Positions 15,786 through 24,841 of a stretch of DNA of 36,103 bases are shown here, one piece after another; the first letter of the stretch is position 1; each line of letters begins with the position of its first letter. A program made the translations under genes and the position numbers. Source of the stretch: Lachnospiraceae bacterium (GTDB taxonomy: Bacteria > Bacillota > Clostridia > Lachnospirales > Lachnospiraceae). The notes beneath the pieces were generated by a model. That model was not told where the DNA came from and did not search any database. It saw only the letters and a program-made list of their open reading frames with translations. Where the stretch lies: positions 1-36,103 of the forward strand of contig JAGALK010000129.1 of assembly GCA_017625255.1 (NCBI GenBank), in the 5' to 3' direction.

Positions 15786-18194
15786 ATGGCAAGTGAATTG
15801 TGTATGAATTGTTTTAGCGTAAAAGGACAGTATGAAGTGTGTCCTTATTGCGGATATGTAGAAGGAACTCCACCGGAACAGCCGCACTATCTGATGCCGG
15901 GGACAATTCTTGGCAAACATTTCATCGTGGGAAAAGCAGTAGGTTTTGGTGGATCCGGTATTACCTATAAATGTTTTGATATAACCCTTGGTGTGATAGT
16001 AGCAGTTAAGGAATTTTATCCTATGGGATTAGTAAATCGTTCACCGGGAGAATGTCGTGTGGGTCTGTTATCCGGTGATAAGCAGGCACAGTACAAGCAG
16101 CAGTTAGACAGATTCCTGTTAGAAGCCCAGAGCGTGGCGCAGTTCGGTAAAGCGAAGGATATCGTAAATGTATATGATTTCTTCGAAGAAAATGGGACAG
16201 CCTATATCGTAATGGAATACGTGGAAGGTGTACTGCTAAAAGACTATTTGGAAAAACAGGGTGCCATGCGACCGGAAGCTGCAATGGCAGTTATCGGACT
16301 TATTATAGAGGCGGTAAAAAAGATACATAGTAAAGGTATCATTCATAGGGATATCAGCCCGGATAATATATTTATCGCAAATGAGAAATCCATTAAAATC
16401 TTCGACTTTGGTGCTGCCCAGTTAAATAACAGCAAGGAAGGTCTGGCAGGAGAGAAGGTTATTAAGGTAGGTTACTCTGCTCCAGAACAGTATCGAGATG
16501 CCAGTAAGCAGGGATTTTTCTCAGATATCTATTCCGTAGGAGCGATTCTCTTTCAGATGCTTACTGGTGTAAAACCGATGGAGTCAACGGAGCGAGAATT
16601 CAAGGATGAATTAAAATCACCATTAGAATATGGGGTTGAAATCAGTGCCAATACAGACCGTGCCATCATGGAAGCTATGGCAGTACGGCCGGAACTTCGT
16701 TTTCAGGGAATCCAGCAGTTCGAGGATGCACTAAATAACAAGCGAATAGCAGAATATCCTAAGGAAAAGGTGAAAAAGAGAAAACGTAGAAGAAACTGGA
16801 TATTAGCAACCACCGGACTTCTGGTTATGGCAGTAGGTATAGCTATTGGACTTTATACAACCATATTGAAACCGGAAAACCGTATCTTTGATGGGGTGGT
16901 AGCAGCTGGAACTGCTATCGAAGTGTGGGTAGAAAATGAAGACCAGAAAGCCTGGTTAGAATCTCTTCGCGATGGTGGATTTACAGATACCATCACCGGA
17001 AATATAGAAGAGATGGATGCTTCTGTACAGAAGGTTAAACGGATGCAGAAAGATAATCAAAAGGTGACATATACGGTAGAAGTACATGAGGATATAGAGA
17101 CAGATCTTGCGGCAGCAGCAGAGGCAGATGACATGCCACAGATGTTTATCTCTGACCATGTGGCAAACCTGTCGGATTATGGTCTGGTATCTTTGACAGA
17201 CAATGTGTATGAATCCTTAGATCTTTCGTCTTATGAATATATGTCAGAATACGAAAGACTTTTCCCGGATATGACAGAAATGCCCACCGGACTGAATACA
17301 TTGCTGTTCTATCATGCATCCATAGAATATCATCAGGACAATGCATTGGTACAGGACGATGAGACAGATATAGAAGGTATCGAATTTGCCCAGTCCAAGG
17401 TAGATACGGAAAAAGGAACGATAGAATTTGAGTCTTTAGTGCCTGAAACTGGAGAAGAGCTTTTAGTAGAAGAACTTTTAAATCCGGGTTATGCAGTGTT
17501 TTCAGGAGAAGCAGTACCAATGGCACTTATCCTGCGGAATACCAGATGGCAGAAAGTATTAGACAGAAAAGAAAATCCGGAACCGTCGATGCGTGTGGAT
17601 ATGACGGATATCATGAAATACAATCAGACAGTCATGAAGGATGCCTATATCCTGAATGCAGGAATCAAAGATAAGTCCTATGGAGACATCTATGGCAACA
17701 GTATTGTAGCAGATGTAACCTTCCGGAGCAGAATGAATGCTCTTTCCAAGGAGCAGGGAGAAAAGGGAGCAAACCCGGTATCAGATTATTCCAATACATC
17801 CGTCGTAACGGATGATGGCAGGATTCTGGTGGTATTATCCGAGAGATTTGCTATCTCAGATACAGCTACAGAAGACGAAAGAACCGCATGTATGCGACTT
17901 CTCTGGGTTATGCTGACACAGAACGGACAGGATAAAAAAGCAACTAGCACAGGTGCCATGACATATCCGCTTCTCCGTTCCTGCTTGTTAGACTTTGAGA
18001 ACTATAATCGTAAATTCGGTAACTTTGTAACCTTAGTGCAGGATAAAACCCCATGTGTATTAGTTACAAATGCAACAGGAGCGATGGATGAATTTGCTAA
18101 AGGTCTGGATACAATCGCAGCACAGGAAGAGCCAAAGATGGATGATAGTGTATTGCAGAACTATTGTGCGGACTTTATAAGTACAACGAAATAA
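15786..18194 (+). CDS. Receptor Ser/Thr kinase 1 with solute-binding-protein-like outside domain
   Basis: An 802-residue protein. A zinc ribbon (C6, C9, C19, C22) is followed by PGTILGKHFIVG and a Hanks-type kinase domain (about 44 to 310) with G-loop GFGGSGITYK, Lys75 in VAVKEF, HRDISPDN (H187 to N194), IFDFG and SAPEQY, so it should be active. A basic stretch and TM helix (about 338 to 361) lead to a large outside region (365 to 802). Its start (IEVWVENEDQKAWLESL) and the section AAAAEADDMPQMFISDH, then DYGLVSLTD, resemble ABC extracellular solute-binding proteins of the maltose-binding class. It probably senses a small ligand directly. No lipobox is seen, as expected for a kinase-tethered domain. 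Confidence 0.82.
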   Translation: MASELCMNCFSVKGQYEVCPYCGYVEGTPPEQPHYLMPGTILGKHFIVGKAVGFGGSGITYKCFDITLGVIVAVKEFYPMGLVNRSPGECRVGLLSGDKQAQYKQQLDRFLLEAQSVAQFGKAKDIVNVYDFFEENGTAYIVMEYVEGVLLKDYLEKQGAMRPEAAMAVIGLIIEAVKKIHSKGIIHRDISPDNIFIANEKSIKIFDFGAAQLNNSKEGLAGEKVIKVGYSAPEQYRDASKQGFFSDIYSVGAILFQMLTGVKPMESTEREFKDELKSPLEYGVEISANTDRAIMEAMAVRPELRFQGIQQFEDALNNKRIAEYPKEKVKKRKRRRNWILATTGLLVMAVGIAIGLYTTILKPENRIFDGVVAAGTAIEVWVENEDQKAWLESLRDGGFTDTITGNIEEMDASVQKVKRMQKDNQKVTYTVEVHEDIETDLAAAAEADDMPQMFISDHVANLSDYGLVSLTDNVYESLDLSSYEYMSEYERLFPDMTEMPTGLNTLLFYHASIEYHQDNALVQDDETDIEGIEFAQSKVDTEKGTIEFESLVPETGEELLVEELLNPGYAVFSGEAVPMALILRNTRWQKVLDRKENPEPSMRVDMTDIMKYNQTVMKDAYILNAGIKDKSYGDIYGNSIVADVTFRSRMNALSKEQGEKGANPVSDYSNTSVVTDDGRILVVLSERFAISDTATEDERTACMRLLWVMLTQNGQDKKATSTGAMTYPLLRSCLLDFENYNRKFGNFVTLVQDKTPCVLVTNATGAMDEFAKGLDTIAAQEEPKMDDSVLQNYCADFISTTK

Positions 18195-18230
18195 GTTTAA
18201 AAAATACATAAAAAGATAAGGAGAAAAGCT

Positions 18231-21200
18231 ATGAAGAAGAAATTTGCGCTAAAAAGATGGTTGGCATGGGTATTGGCAGCAGCGATGTTGGTAACAGCAA
18301 TACCGGATGCGAAGATTTGGGCGACAGAAGGAGAGACGACAGAAGAAGGTGGAGAAACAACCACAGAAGGTGATGGAGTACAAGAAGATGGTGAAGAAGA
18401 GCAGTTAGGAAGTGGTGATGATACAACACCGGATGAAGAGGTAGAACTTAGTGGAAAGATTTCATTAGGAAAAGAAGATAAGAATTGGAGTTCTTTTGTT
18501 GAAGAAATTCAGTTTAATGATTTTTATAATACCAATCAGGAGTTTTCAATTGTTTTAGATGAGGGAGTAAATGCAACAATTCAATACTATATTGCTGATG
18601 GAGATAATATTCCAAAGAGCATGGAAGAGGTTAAAGATTGGGTAGATGCAGAGGCTGGAAAAAGCTATCCTTTGAGTGTAGAGGATGATAATGAAAAGAA
18701 GGTTGTAATATATGCAAAACTTACAGATGCAAGTGATAATGTTACATATTTATCCACAGATGGAATTGTGTTGGATAAAGTTAATCCTGTAATTGATGTA
18801 ATTGATAATGGCATATATTACGCAGATACCAGTTTTTCGGTTAATGAAAATTATATAAAAAGTGTAGTTGTTAATGGAGAGGATGTAACATTAAAATTTG
18901 TTGAGAATCAGAGTTATACATTATCTGCAACTGGTTCAGTTTATGAAATTACTGTCACAGATAAAGCGGATAACAAAGCTACAAAAAAAGTAACTGTAAA
19001 AAATGGTGTCGCAACACCGAAAATAGAAGCTGCAAGAAAAACGGATAAAGAGAAACCATATTATACTATAAATATAACTTGCGATGATACAGAAGCAGAG
19101 ATTTTTTATTCTATTGGTGATGGCGAAATGACCAAATATACTGCATCATTCGATATAGAAAAATCTTCAACTATTAAAGCAGTTGCCAAAATTGGTGAAA
19201 CTATAAAAAGTGATGATGCAACATGTAAGATAGACCTTACTGCTCCGACTGTGAATATCAAAGTGGGAGATAATGTAGTGACAGAGACTGAAAGTGCAAA
19301 GGATTGGTATTTCACAAGTGCAAAGTGGACAATTGACTATAAAGATGCAGATGTAAAGACCGTAGAGTATTGTGAATCCAAAGAAAAGCTTGATCAGTTC
19401 AATGATGTTGAATGGAAAACATATTCTGATGGGGTTACCTTGCAAGCAAGGAGCAAAACATATGTTTATGCTAGAGTAATAGACGAAGCAGAAAATGAAA
19501 CAATTGTAAATTCTACAGGTATTGTTGTTTATGAAAATGTAGGAGTTACATTGAATGAAATTAAATATGTAAAAGAAATCTCCAAAGATATAGAGGTTGA
19601 TTTGGAATTAAATGGTAATACAATCAATTCAGTTTATTGTGGAGAGAATCCTTTAAACAAAGGAACAGATTATATTGAAACAGACAGTGGAATTACATTA
19701 AAAAATAGCTTTTTAAGTAATTTAAATTTAGGCGACAATGAAATTACAATAGACTACAACCCAATGGGCGAGACATACACTCAGGGAACAGAACCAGCCA
19801 CTACGACCGTTAATGTGTCTGTGCGTAATCCGATATTAAAAAAGATTAGTTCCTTTGATAATACTATTTATGTAGAAAATGGAAGCACCAAAGAAGAGAT
19901 AATCAATGCATTACCGCAACGAGTAGTATTTACAACAGAAAAGAATGCGAATGAACCAATTGCTTTAAGCGTAAGCTGGGGGGATTTCGATTATGCTGAA
20001 AGTTTTACAAAACAGAGAATTAGTGTGACTGGTCAAGTACAAGGTTTGGATAATTATCAGGTTGTAGATGCGGATAAGTGTGTAAATATTACAGTTGTTG
20101 TAAAAGCTGCAAAAATCATAAATGTTGATAGTACGACAATAAAAGGTACAGTAACTACATTCGCTAATGGAACAGAAATAACATTAGACACATTAAAGGA
20201 TAGATTACCGAAAGCTGTAGAGATAACATTAGATGCGAAAGATGAAAGTGGAAAAAATATTAAAAAATCATTGGATATAACATGGAATGATATATTAGGA
20301 GATTATGATAAAGATAATCTTAAGGAATATACATTCTATGTAATAGGAACTATTAATGATACTGAATTTGATGCATATGAGAATCCGGATAATTTTTCTA
20401 AGAATGTTTATACAAAAGTTACAGTGAGTAAAGCAACAGTAGCTAGTGTAGATAAAATAGATGCAATTAATGATGTTTTAAATGGAACAAAAGCAGAAGA
20501 GTTTCCATTACCTAATACGGTTAAGGTTACCATGACGAATAATAAGACTACAGATGTATTGGTAACATGGGATGCTGTTAAGGAAGAGAATTATAAACAA
20601 GAAAATGATGAGAACCAGAGTGTTGAAGTAACGGGAACGATTGATTTAAGTGATTATGATACTTCAAAATTGTCAGCGACAACAGTATCAGAAGATAAAA
20701 AGGTAACGGTTTCTGTAACAGTAAATGTAAATCCTGCAGAGGTTATATCTATTATTGCCCCAAACGCTATTAGTGCAGCAAATGGAACAGCAGCAAATGC
20801 ACTTGGATTACCTGAAAAAGTGACAGCATGGATTCAGCGAGTAGGTAAAGATACAAGAGAATTCGAAGTTACTTGGGAAGATATTACTGAAAAATTATAT
20901 GATCCAGAGAAGCTTGAAGAGCAGAATTTTACATTAAAAGGAACTATAGAAGGTTTAGAAGGTTACACTGTAGCAGATGCATTAAAGACGGTGGAAATTG
21001 ATGTAACTGTAGTAGCGGCCGATACAGTTGTTGCACCAAAAGCAAAGACTGTAAGTGCATCTAATGAAAAGAGCTTTTATGTGTCTGGTGGAAATATAGA
21101 ACTTTCTACAGGTACATCAGATGCAAAAATATACTACACTGTTTCAGAAGATGGTACAGAGCCGGAAGATCCAATAGATTCAGCAAATCAAATAACTACT

Positions 21201-22541
21201 GGGTCTAAAGAGTATACTCAAAATACTCCGATAGAGGTAACTGGAGCAGAGGGAAAGACGAAAACAGTAATTATTAAGGCATTTGCTAGAAAAGATGGAA
21301 TGTATGACAGTGATATCGTGAGATTTGAATACACGGTGAAAGTTCCGGATACTACAGCAGCAATAGCAACATTAATTACAGATGGTTATAGATGGAGCAG
21401 TCTGGATGCAAATGGTGAAATCTATACGAATAAGACCCTTACATTTCATCTGAGTGCATATGATGACGAGAGTGGTGTCACAAGTATGGAATATGTAATT
21501 TCAGATACAAAACGAAGTTTAGAAGAGCTGAAAAAAGAGGATATAGAGTGGAAAAAAGATGCTGATTTAGGATTTTCACTTGAAGCAAGCGGAGCACATT
21601 ATGTATATGCAAAAGTGACCAATGGAGACGGCCTTGTCATATATTTAGCTTCAGACAAAATTGTCATCGACAAGACAGCACCGGTTGTTAATGCAAAACC
21701 AGGTACATATTGTTCTGCACAGACATTTACAGTAGCAGATGATAATTTAGCAGAAGTTACCGCAAATGGTAGAGTACTTACCGCTACAGCTGGCAAATAT
21801 ACATTAGATGCTGCAAATATCACATATACAATCGTTGTAAAAGATAAAGCAGGAAATTCTACAACCGTATCCGGTGTGACAGTAAATAATGGTCACATAG
21901 CAGGCAATGGTAAAGATACAGTAACAGCAACAGCAGCCAAAGAAGGTAAGTATACATATTACTGTAAACATTGTGGAGCTGTAGTTAAAGAAGTTGTTAC
22001 TCCAAAGACAGAAGCCACAGTTGTATGGGGCAAAAAGCTAACAATTTCAAATATAATCAGTAATACTTCTGAATTTCAGGGAATGACCTTAGACAATGCT
22101 TCAAAATACAAGAAATACTTTACAGTAAGCAGTAACGGAACGATTACGACAAAGATAAATAGTAAAGTAAAGATTAAGAAGAGTATTCCTGTTAAGGTAA
22201 ATCTGAATGGAAGAAATTATACTGTAAATGTCAAGATTGTTATACCAGAACCAGATATAAAAATAATAAAAAAGAATTATAAAGGTGATTATGAATTCGC
22301 ATTTAAATATGACATCAAAGGGGCTACCAAAATAAATATTAGAATTCTTGAATTTAAAAATGATAAATTGTTGAATAGTGACTTTGATAAATATCTTTCA
22401 AAACCTAAAAGCAATAGTGAATCTTATGTACTGCTGAAGAAAAGTTTTGTTGATAAATATAGTAAATTAAGATTCAAAATAACGGTTTATTATGGAAAGA
22501 ATGGCAAAAAAACATTTACGAAAAAAGTATCGGTAAAATAA
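18231..22541 (+). CDS. Large exported Ig-like repeat surface protein
   Basis: A 1436-residue protein. A signal peptide (about 1 to 32, ends KIWA) is followed by a Glu/Thr-rich linker. At least three related Ig-like modules share the pattern YVYA(K/R)V then a (S/D)GIV-V-D strand (near residues 70 to 185, 355 to 435 and 1045 to 1155), plus a chitobiase-C-like beta segment (near 270 to 330) and about four Big_4-like Ig domains (about 540 to 930, each with NGT, LP and V-W core residues). A CKHCG motif lies near residue 1245. No LPXTG or C-terminal membrane anchor is present, so it is secreted or held non-covalently. Its location between kinase genes suggests an outside partner or ligand presenter. 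Confidence 0.75.
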   Translation: MKKKFALKRWLAWVLAAAMLVTAIPDAKIWATEGETTEEGGETTTEGDGVQEDGEEEQLGSGDDTTPDEEVELSGKISLGKEDKNWSSFVEEIQFNDFYNTNQEFSIVLDEGVNATIQYYIADGDNIPKSMEEVKDWVDAEAGKSYPLSVEDDNEKKVVIYAKLTDASDNVTYLSTDGIVLDKVNPVIDVIDNGIYYADTSFSVNENYIKSVVVNGEDVTLKFVENQSYTLSATGSVYEITVTDKADNKATKKVTVKNGVATPKIEAARKTDKEKPYYTINITCDDTEAEIFYSIGDGEMTKYTASFDIEKSSTIKAVAKIGETIKSDDATCKIDLTAPTVNIKVGDNVVTETESAKDWYFTSAKWTIDYKDADVKTVEYCESKEKLDQFNDVEWKTYSDGVTLQARSKTYVYARVIDEAENETIVNSTGIVVYENVGVTLNEIKYVKEISKDIEVDLELNGNTINSVYCGENPLNKGTDYIETDSGITLKNSFLSNLNLGDNEITIDYNPMGETYTQGTEPATTTVNVSVRNPILKKISSFDNTIYVENGSTKEEIINALPQRVVFTTEKNANEPIALSVSWGDFDYAESFTKQRISVTGQVQGLDNYQVVDADKCVNITVVVKAAKIINVDSTTIKGTVTTFANGTEITLDTLKDRLPKAVEITLDAKDESGKNIKKSLDITWNDILGDYDKDNLKEYTFYVIGTINDTEFDAYENPDNFSKNVYTKVTVSKATVASVDKIDAINDVLNGTKAEEFPLPNTVKVTMTNNKTTDVLVTWDAVKEENYKQENDENQSVEVTGTIDLSDYDTSKLSATTVSEDKKVTVSVTVNVNPAEVISIIAPNAISAANGTAANALGLPEKVTAWIQRVGKDTREFEVTWEDITEKLYDPEKLEEQNFTLKGTIEGLEGYTVADALKTVEIDVTVVAADTVVAPKAKTVSASNEKSFYVSGGNIELSTGTSDAKIYYTVSEDGTEPEDPIDSANQITTGSKEYTQNTPIEVTGAEGKTKTVIIKAFARKDGMYDSDIVRFEYTVKVPDTTAAIATLITDGYRWSSLDANGEIYTNKTLTFHLSAYDDESGVTSMEYVISDTKRSLEELKKEDIEWKKDADLGFSLEASGAHYVYAKVTNGDGLVIYLASDKIVIDKTAPVVNAKPGTYCSAQTFTVADDNLAEVTANGRVLTATAGKYTLDAANITYTIVVKDKAGNSTTVSGVTVNNGHIAGNGKDTVTATAAKEGKYTYYCKHCGAVVKEVVTPKTEATVVWGKKLTISNIISNTSEFQGMTLDNASKYKKYFTVSSNGTITTKINSKVKIKKSIPVKVNLNGRNYTVNVKIVIPEPDIKIIKKNYKGDYEFAFKYDIKGATKINIRILEFKNDKLLNSDFDKYLSKPKSNSESYVLLKKSFVDKYSKLRFKITVYYGKNGKKTFTKKVSVK

Positions 22542-22565
22542 ATTACGAAAGTGAAGGAAAACAAT

Positions 22566-24821
22566 ATGAAATTATGCATGGGTTGTATGAATCAGGTAGA
22601 AGATCATATAACGAGCTGCCCGTATTGTGGATTTAATGAAGCGACATATACACAAGAGTCGTATTATCTAAATCCCGGAACGATTATGGGAGGCAAGTAT
22701 ATTATTGGAAAAGTGTTAAATTATGGTGGACATACGATTTCCTATATGGGATTTGATGCAGAGAAAAATGAAAAAGTTGTCATCAAAGAATATCTGCCCA
22801 GTGATTTCTCTACCAGATCAGAAGGCGAAAAGGAAATAACTATTTATTCAGGAGATGCCATGACACAGTTTGAAAATGGTCTGACCAATTTCCTGAATGA
22901 AGCAAACCGTATCCAGCAATTGGGAAATCCGGAAGGAATAGCAAAGGTGTATGACTGTATAGCAGAAAATGATACCGGATATGTGGTCTCTGAATATTTA
23001 AAAGGCCAGACATTAAAAGAAATCTTAGATGCAGGCAAAAAATACAGCGTAGAAGAAGCAAAACAGTTTATAGAGACGATTTTACGAGGATTGAGCAAGG
23101 TGCATCCTATGGATATTATCCATTGTGATATTGCACCGGAAACCATTATGGTGACAGATACCGGTGAGATTAAATTGTTGGATTTTGGTGCTACCAGATA
23201 TGTGACTACAGCAAATTCTAAGAGTCTTGCCATTATCTTAAAACAGGGCTATGCACCGGAGGAACAGTATAGAAGTCGTGGACAGAGAGGTCCATGGACA
23301 GATGTGTATGCCGTAGCAGCTGTTATGTACCGTATGATTACAGGAGTCGTTCCACAGGAATCTGTGGAACGGGCGCTCTTAGATGAACTCAAAGAACCGT
23401 CAAAAATGGGGGTATCAATTCCTGTAAATATCGAAAACGCATTGATGAATGCCATCAATGTATACAAGGATGAGCGTACACCGTCCGCAGAAAAATTTCT
23501 GCAGGAATTGACCAGCCCCACGGTAAAGCGGCTAAAAGTCAAAAAGAGAAAACACGAAACCGGTAAGTTCCCGGTCTGGGCAAAGATATTAGTAGCCGGT
23601 TTACTGATAGTGGTAGTAGCAGGTGGTGTATTACTCTTTAAACTTTCAGATACAGGAAATGGAAATCTGACAAATGAAGATATCATTTTGGCAAGTATGG
23701 AGACACAATCATTAGAAGATGCAGAAAAATATATAGCGCAGCTCAATAAGGAGTATAAATGGGAACTGTCCATTGAGCCATCCTATGTATATACCAGTGA
23801 TGAAAGCCTAAGCGGAAGTATTGCAGGACAGGAAGGCATACCGGATTCTCTGAACCTTTCAGAACTGGTAAAAAATAGTGCAGAAGGGACAGAAAATATA
23901 AATACCTATGGATTAACCATAGATGGAAACTCCATATCCGGAGATATTACCTATATTGTCTATAGAAGTGATGCAGCATATTATAGCGAATTAAGAGGAA
24001 TGAATGCCTATACCTTAGCTGAAAAAATTGGATTGGATACCACTGATGCCAATGTATTTGTAGCAGATAAGGAAACGGTAGGTGGCAATTACTTTGACTT
24101 AAAACAGATAGTAAAGACGGATGGTACTATAATCACTGCTGAAGACTTAAAGGCACAGGGACAGGAAAGACAGGAAATCGCTATTTCCGATATCCGGCAG
24201 GTGGAATATTATGCTTCGGAATTTTTCTATTGGGAATCTTTAGACAATTTCGTAGGTGAAACGGTAGATACATTGCCAGAGTATGCAGTATATGAGCTGG
24301 TGAATGAAAAGGATATGGAACAGCGTGGCGAGAAAACCTTGGCAGAAACATCCCTGATTGACCAGGAATATTATACCTTTGACAATATCCACTATAAAAA
24401 AGGGTACATCTTTGAACAGACAGTGCCATCCGGAAGCAGGCTGGATATGCATACCGATATGGGAATGCTGCAGAATGGTATTTTGCTTCGTGCCATCAAG
24501 GAAGTGATACCGACAAATCTCACAGGATTTGCATTACGGGATAAGGTGGCATGGAAAAATACGGTGATCAACTGGTCTGGAAGCAAGGATGGAAGTCAGC
24601 CGGTGCTGGGAGTAACAGTTGTGAATAATGATACCGGTGAAGAAGTAGCAGTATTTAAAAATACGGATAATCTTACCATTACGATTAAAACAAAAGAAAA
24701 ACCGGTGGTAAAAAAGAAGAAAAAAACAGTTGAAAAAGATGATAAGGATGATAAAGCAGAAGCAGCAGGTTCTTTATCAAATCAAACGAGTGTACAAGCA
24801 GGTAATGCTGGTAGAAAATAA
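22566..24821 (+). CDS. Transmembrane kinase-fold protein 2, probable pseudokinase
   Basis: A 751-residue protein. It has a zinc ribbon (C4, C7, C18, C21), NPGTIMGGKYIIG and a kinase fold (about 40 to 310). The invariant Lys in VVIKEY and the LLDFG motif are kept, but the catalytic loop reads HCDIAPET (H186 to T193): Arg becomes Cys and the metal-binding Asn becomes Thr. The G-loop reads NYGGHTISY instead of GxGGFGxTY. Little or no phosphotransfer is expected. A TM helix (about 337 to 358) leads to an outside region of about 390 residues of unknown fold, then a Lys/Asp-rich tail ending GNAGRK. ATG 22566 is chosen over GTG 22551 because AAGGA lies just upstream. It may be an allosteric partner of the active kinases. 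Confidence 0.8.
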   Translation: MKLCMGCMNQVEDHITSCPYCGFNEATYTQESYYLNPGTIMGGKYIIGKVLNYGGHTISYMGFDAEKNEKVVIKEYLPSDFSTRSEGEKEITIYSGDAMTQFENGLTNFLNEANRIQQLGNPEGIAKVYDCIAENDTGYVVSEYLKGQTLKEILDAGKKYSVEEAKQFIETILRGLSKVHPMDIIHCDIAPETIMVTDTGEIKLLDFGATRYVTTANSKSLAIILKQGYAPEEQYRSRGQRGPWTDVYAVAAVMYRMITGVVPQESVERALLDELKEPSKMGVSIPVNIENALMNAINVYKDERTPSAEKFLQELTSPTVKRLKVKKRKHETGKFPVWAKILVAGLLIVVVAGGVLLFKLSDTGNGNLTNEDIILASMETQSLEDAEKYIAQLNKEYKWELSIEPSYVYTSDESLSGSIAGQEGIPDSLNLSELVKNSAEGTENINTYGLTIDGNSISGDITYIVYRSDAAYYSELRGMNAYTLAEKIGLDTTDANVFVADKETVGGNYFDLKQIVKTDGTIITAEDLKAQGQERQEIAISDIRQVEYYASEFFYWESLDNFVGETVDTLPEYAVYELVNEKDMEQRGEKTLAETSLIDQEYYTFDNIHYKKGYIFEQTVPSGSRLDMHTDMGMLQNGILLRAIKEVIPTNLTGFALRDKVAWKNTVINWSGSKDGSQPVLGVTVVNNDTGEEVAVFKNTDNLTITIKTKEKPVVKKKKKTVEKDDKDDKAEAAGSLSNQTSVQAGNAGRK
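24801..24821 (+). repeat. Shared 3' end repeat, copy 1 (encodes GNAGRK stop)
   Basis: These 21 bases, including the stop codon, are identical to 26843 to 26863 at the end of kinase 3, although the coding sequence just upstream is unrelated. The match covers all synonymous positions. Confidence 0.8.
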
Positions 24822-24841
24822 ATTCACAGAGGGAGTACAAC

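Noticed and set aside
23249..23773. Open frame on the minus strand opposite kinase 2
   Set aside because: Antisense to conserved kinase motifs and Ser/Ala-rich by codon complement, with no start signal.
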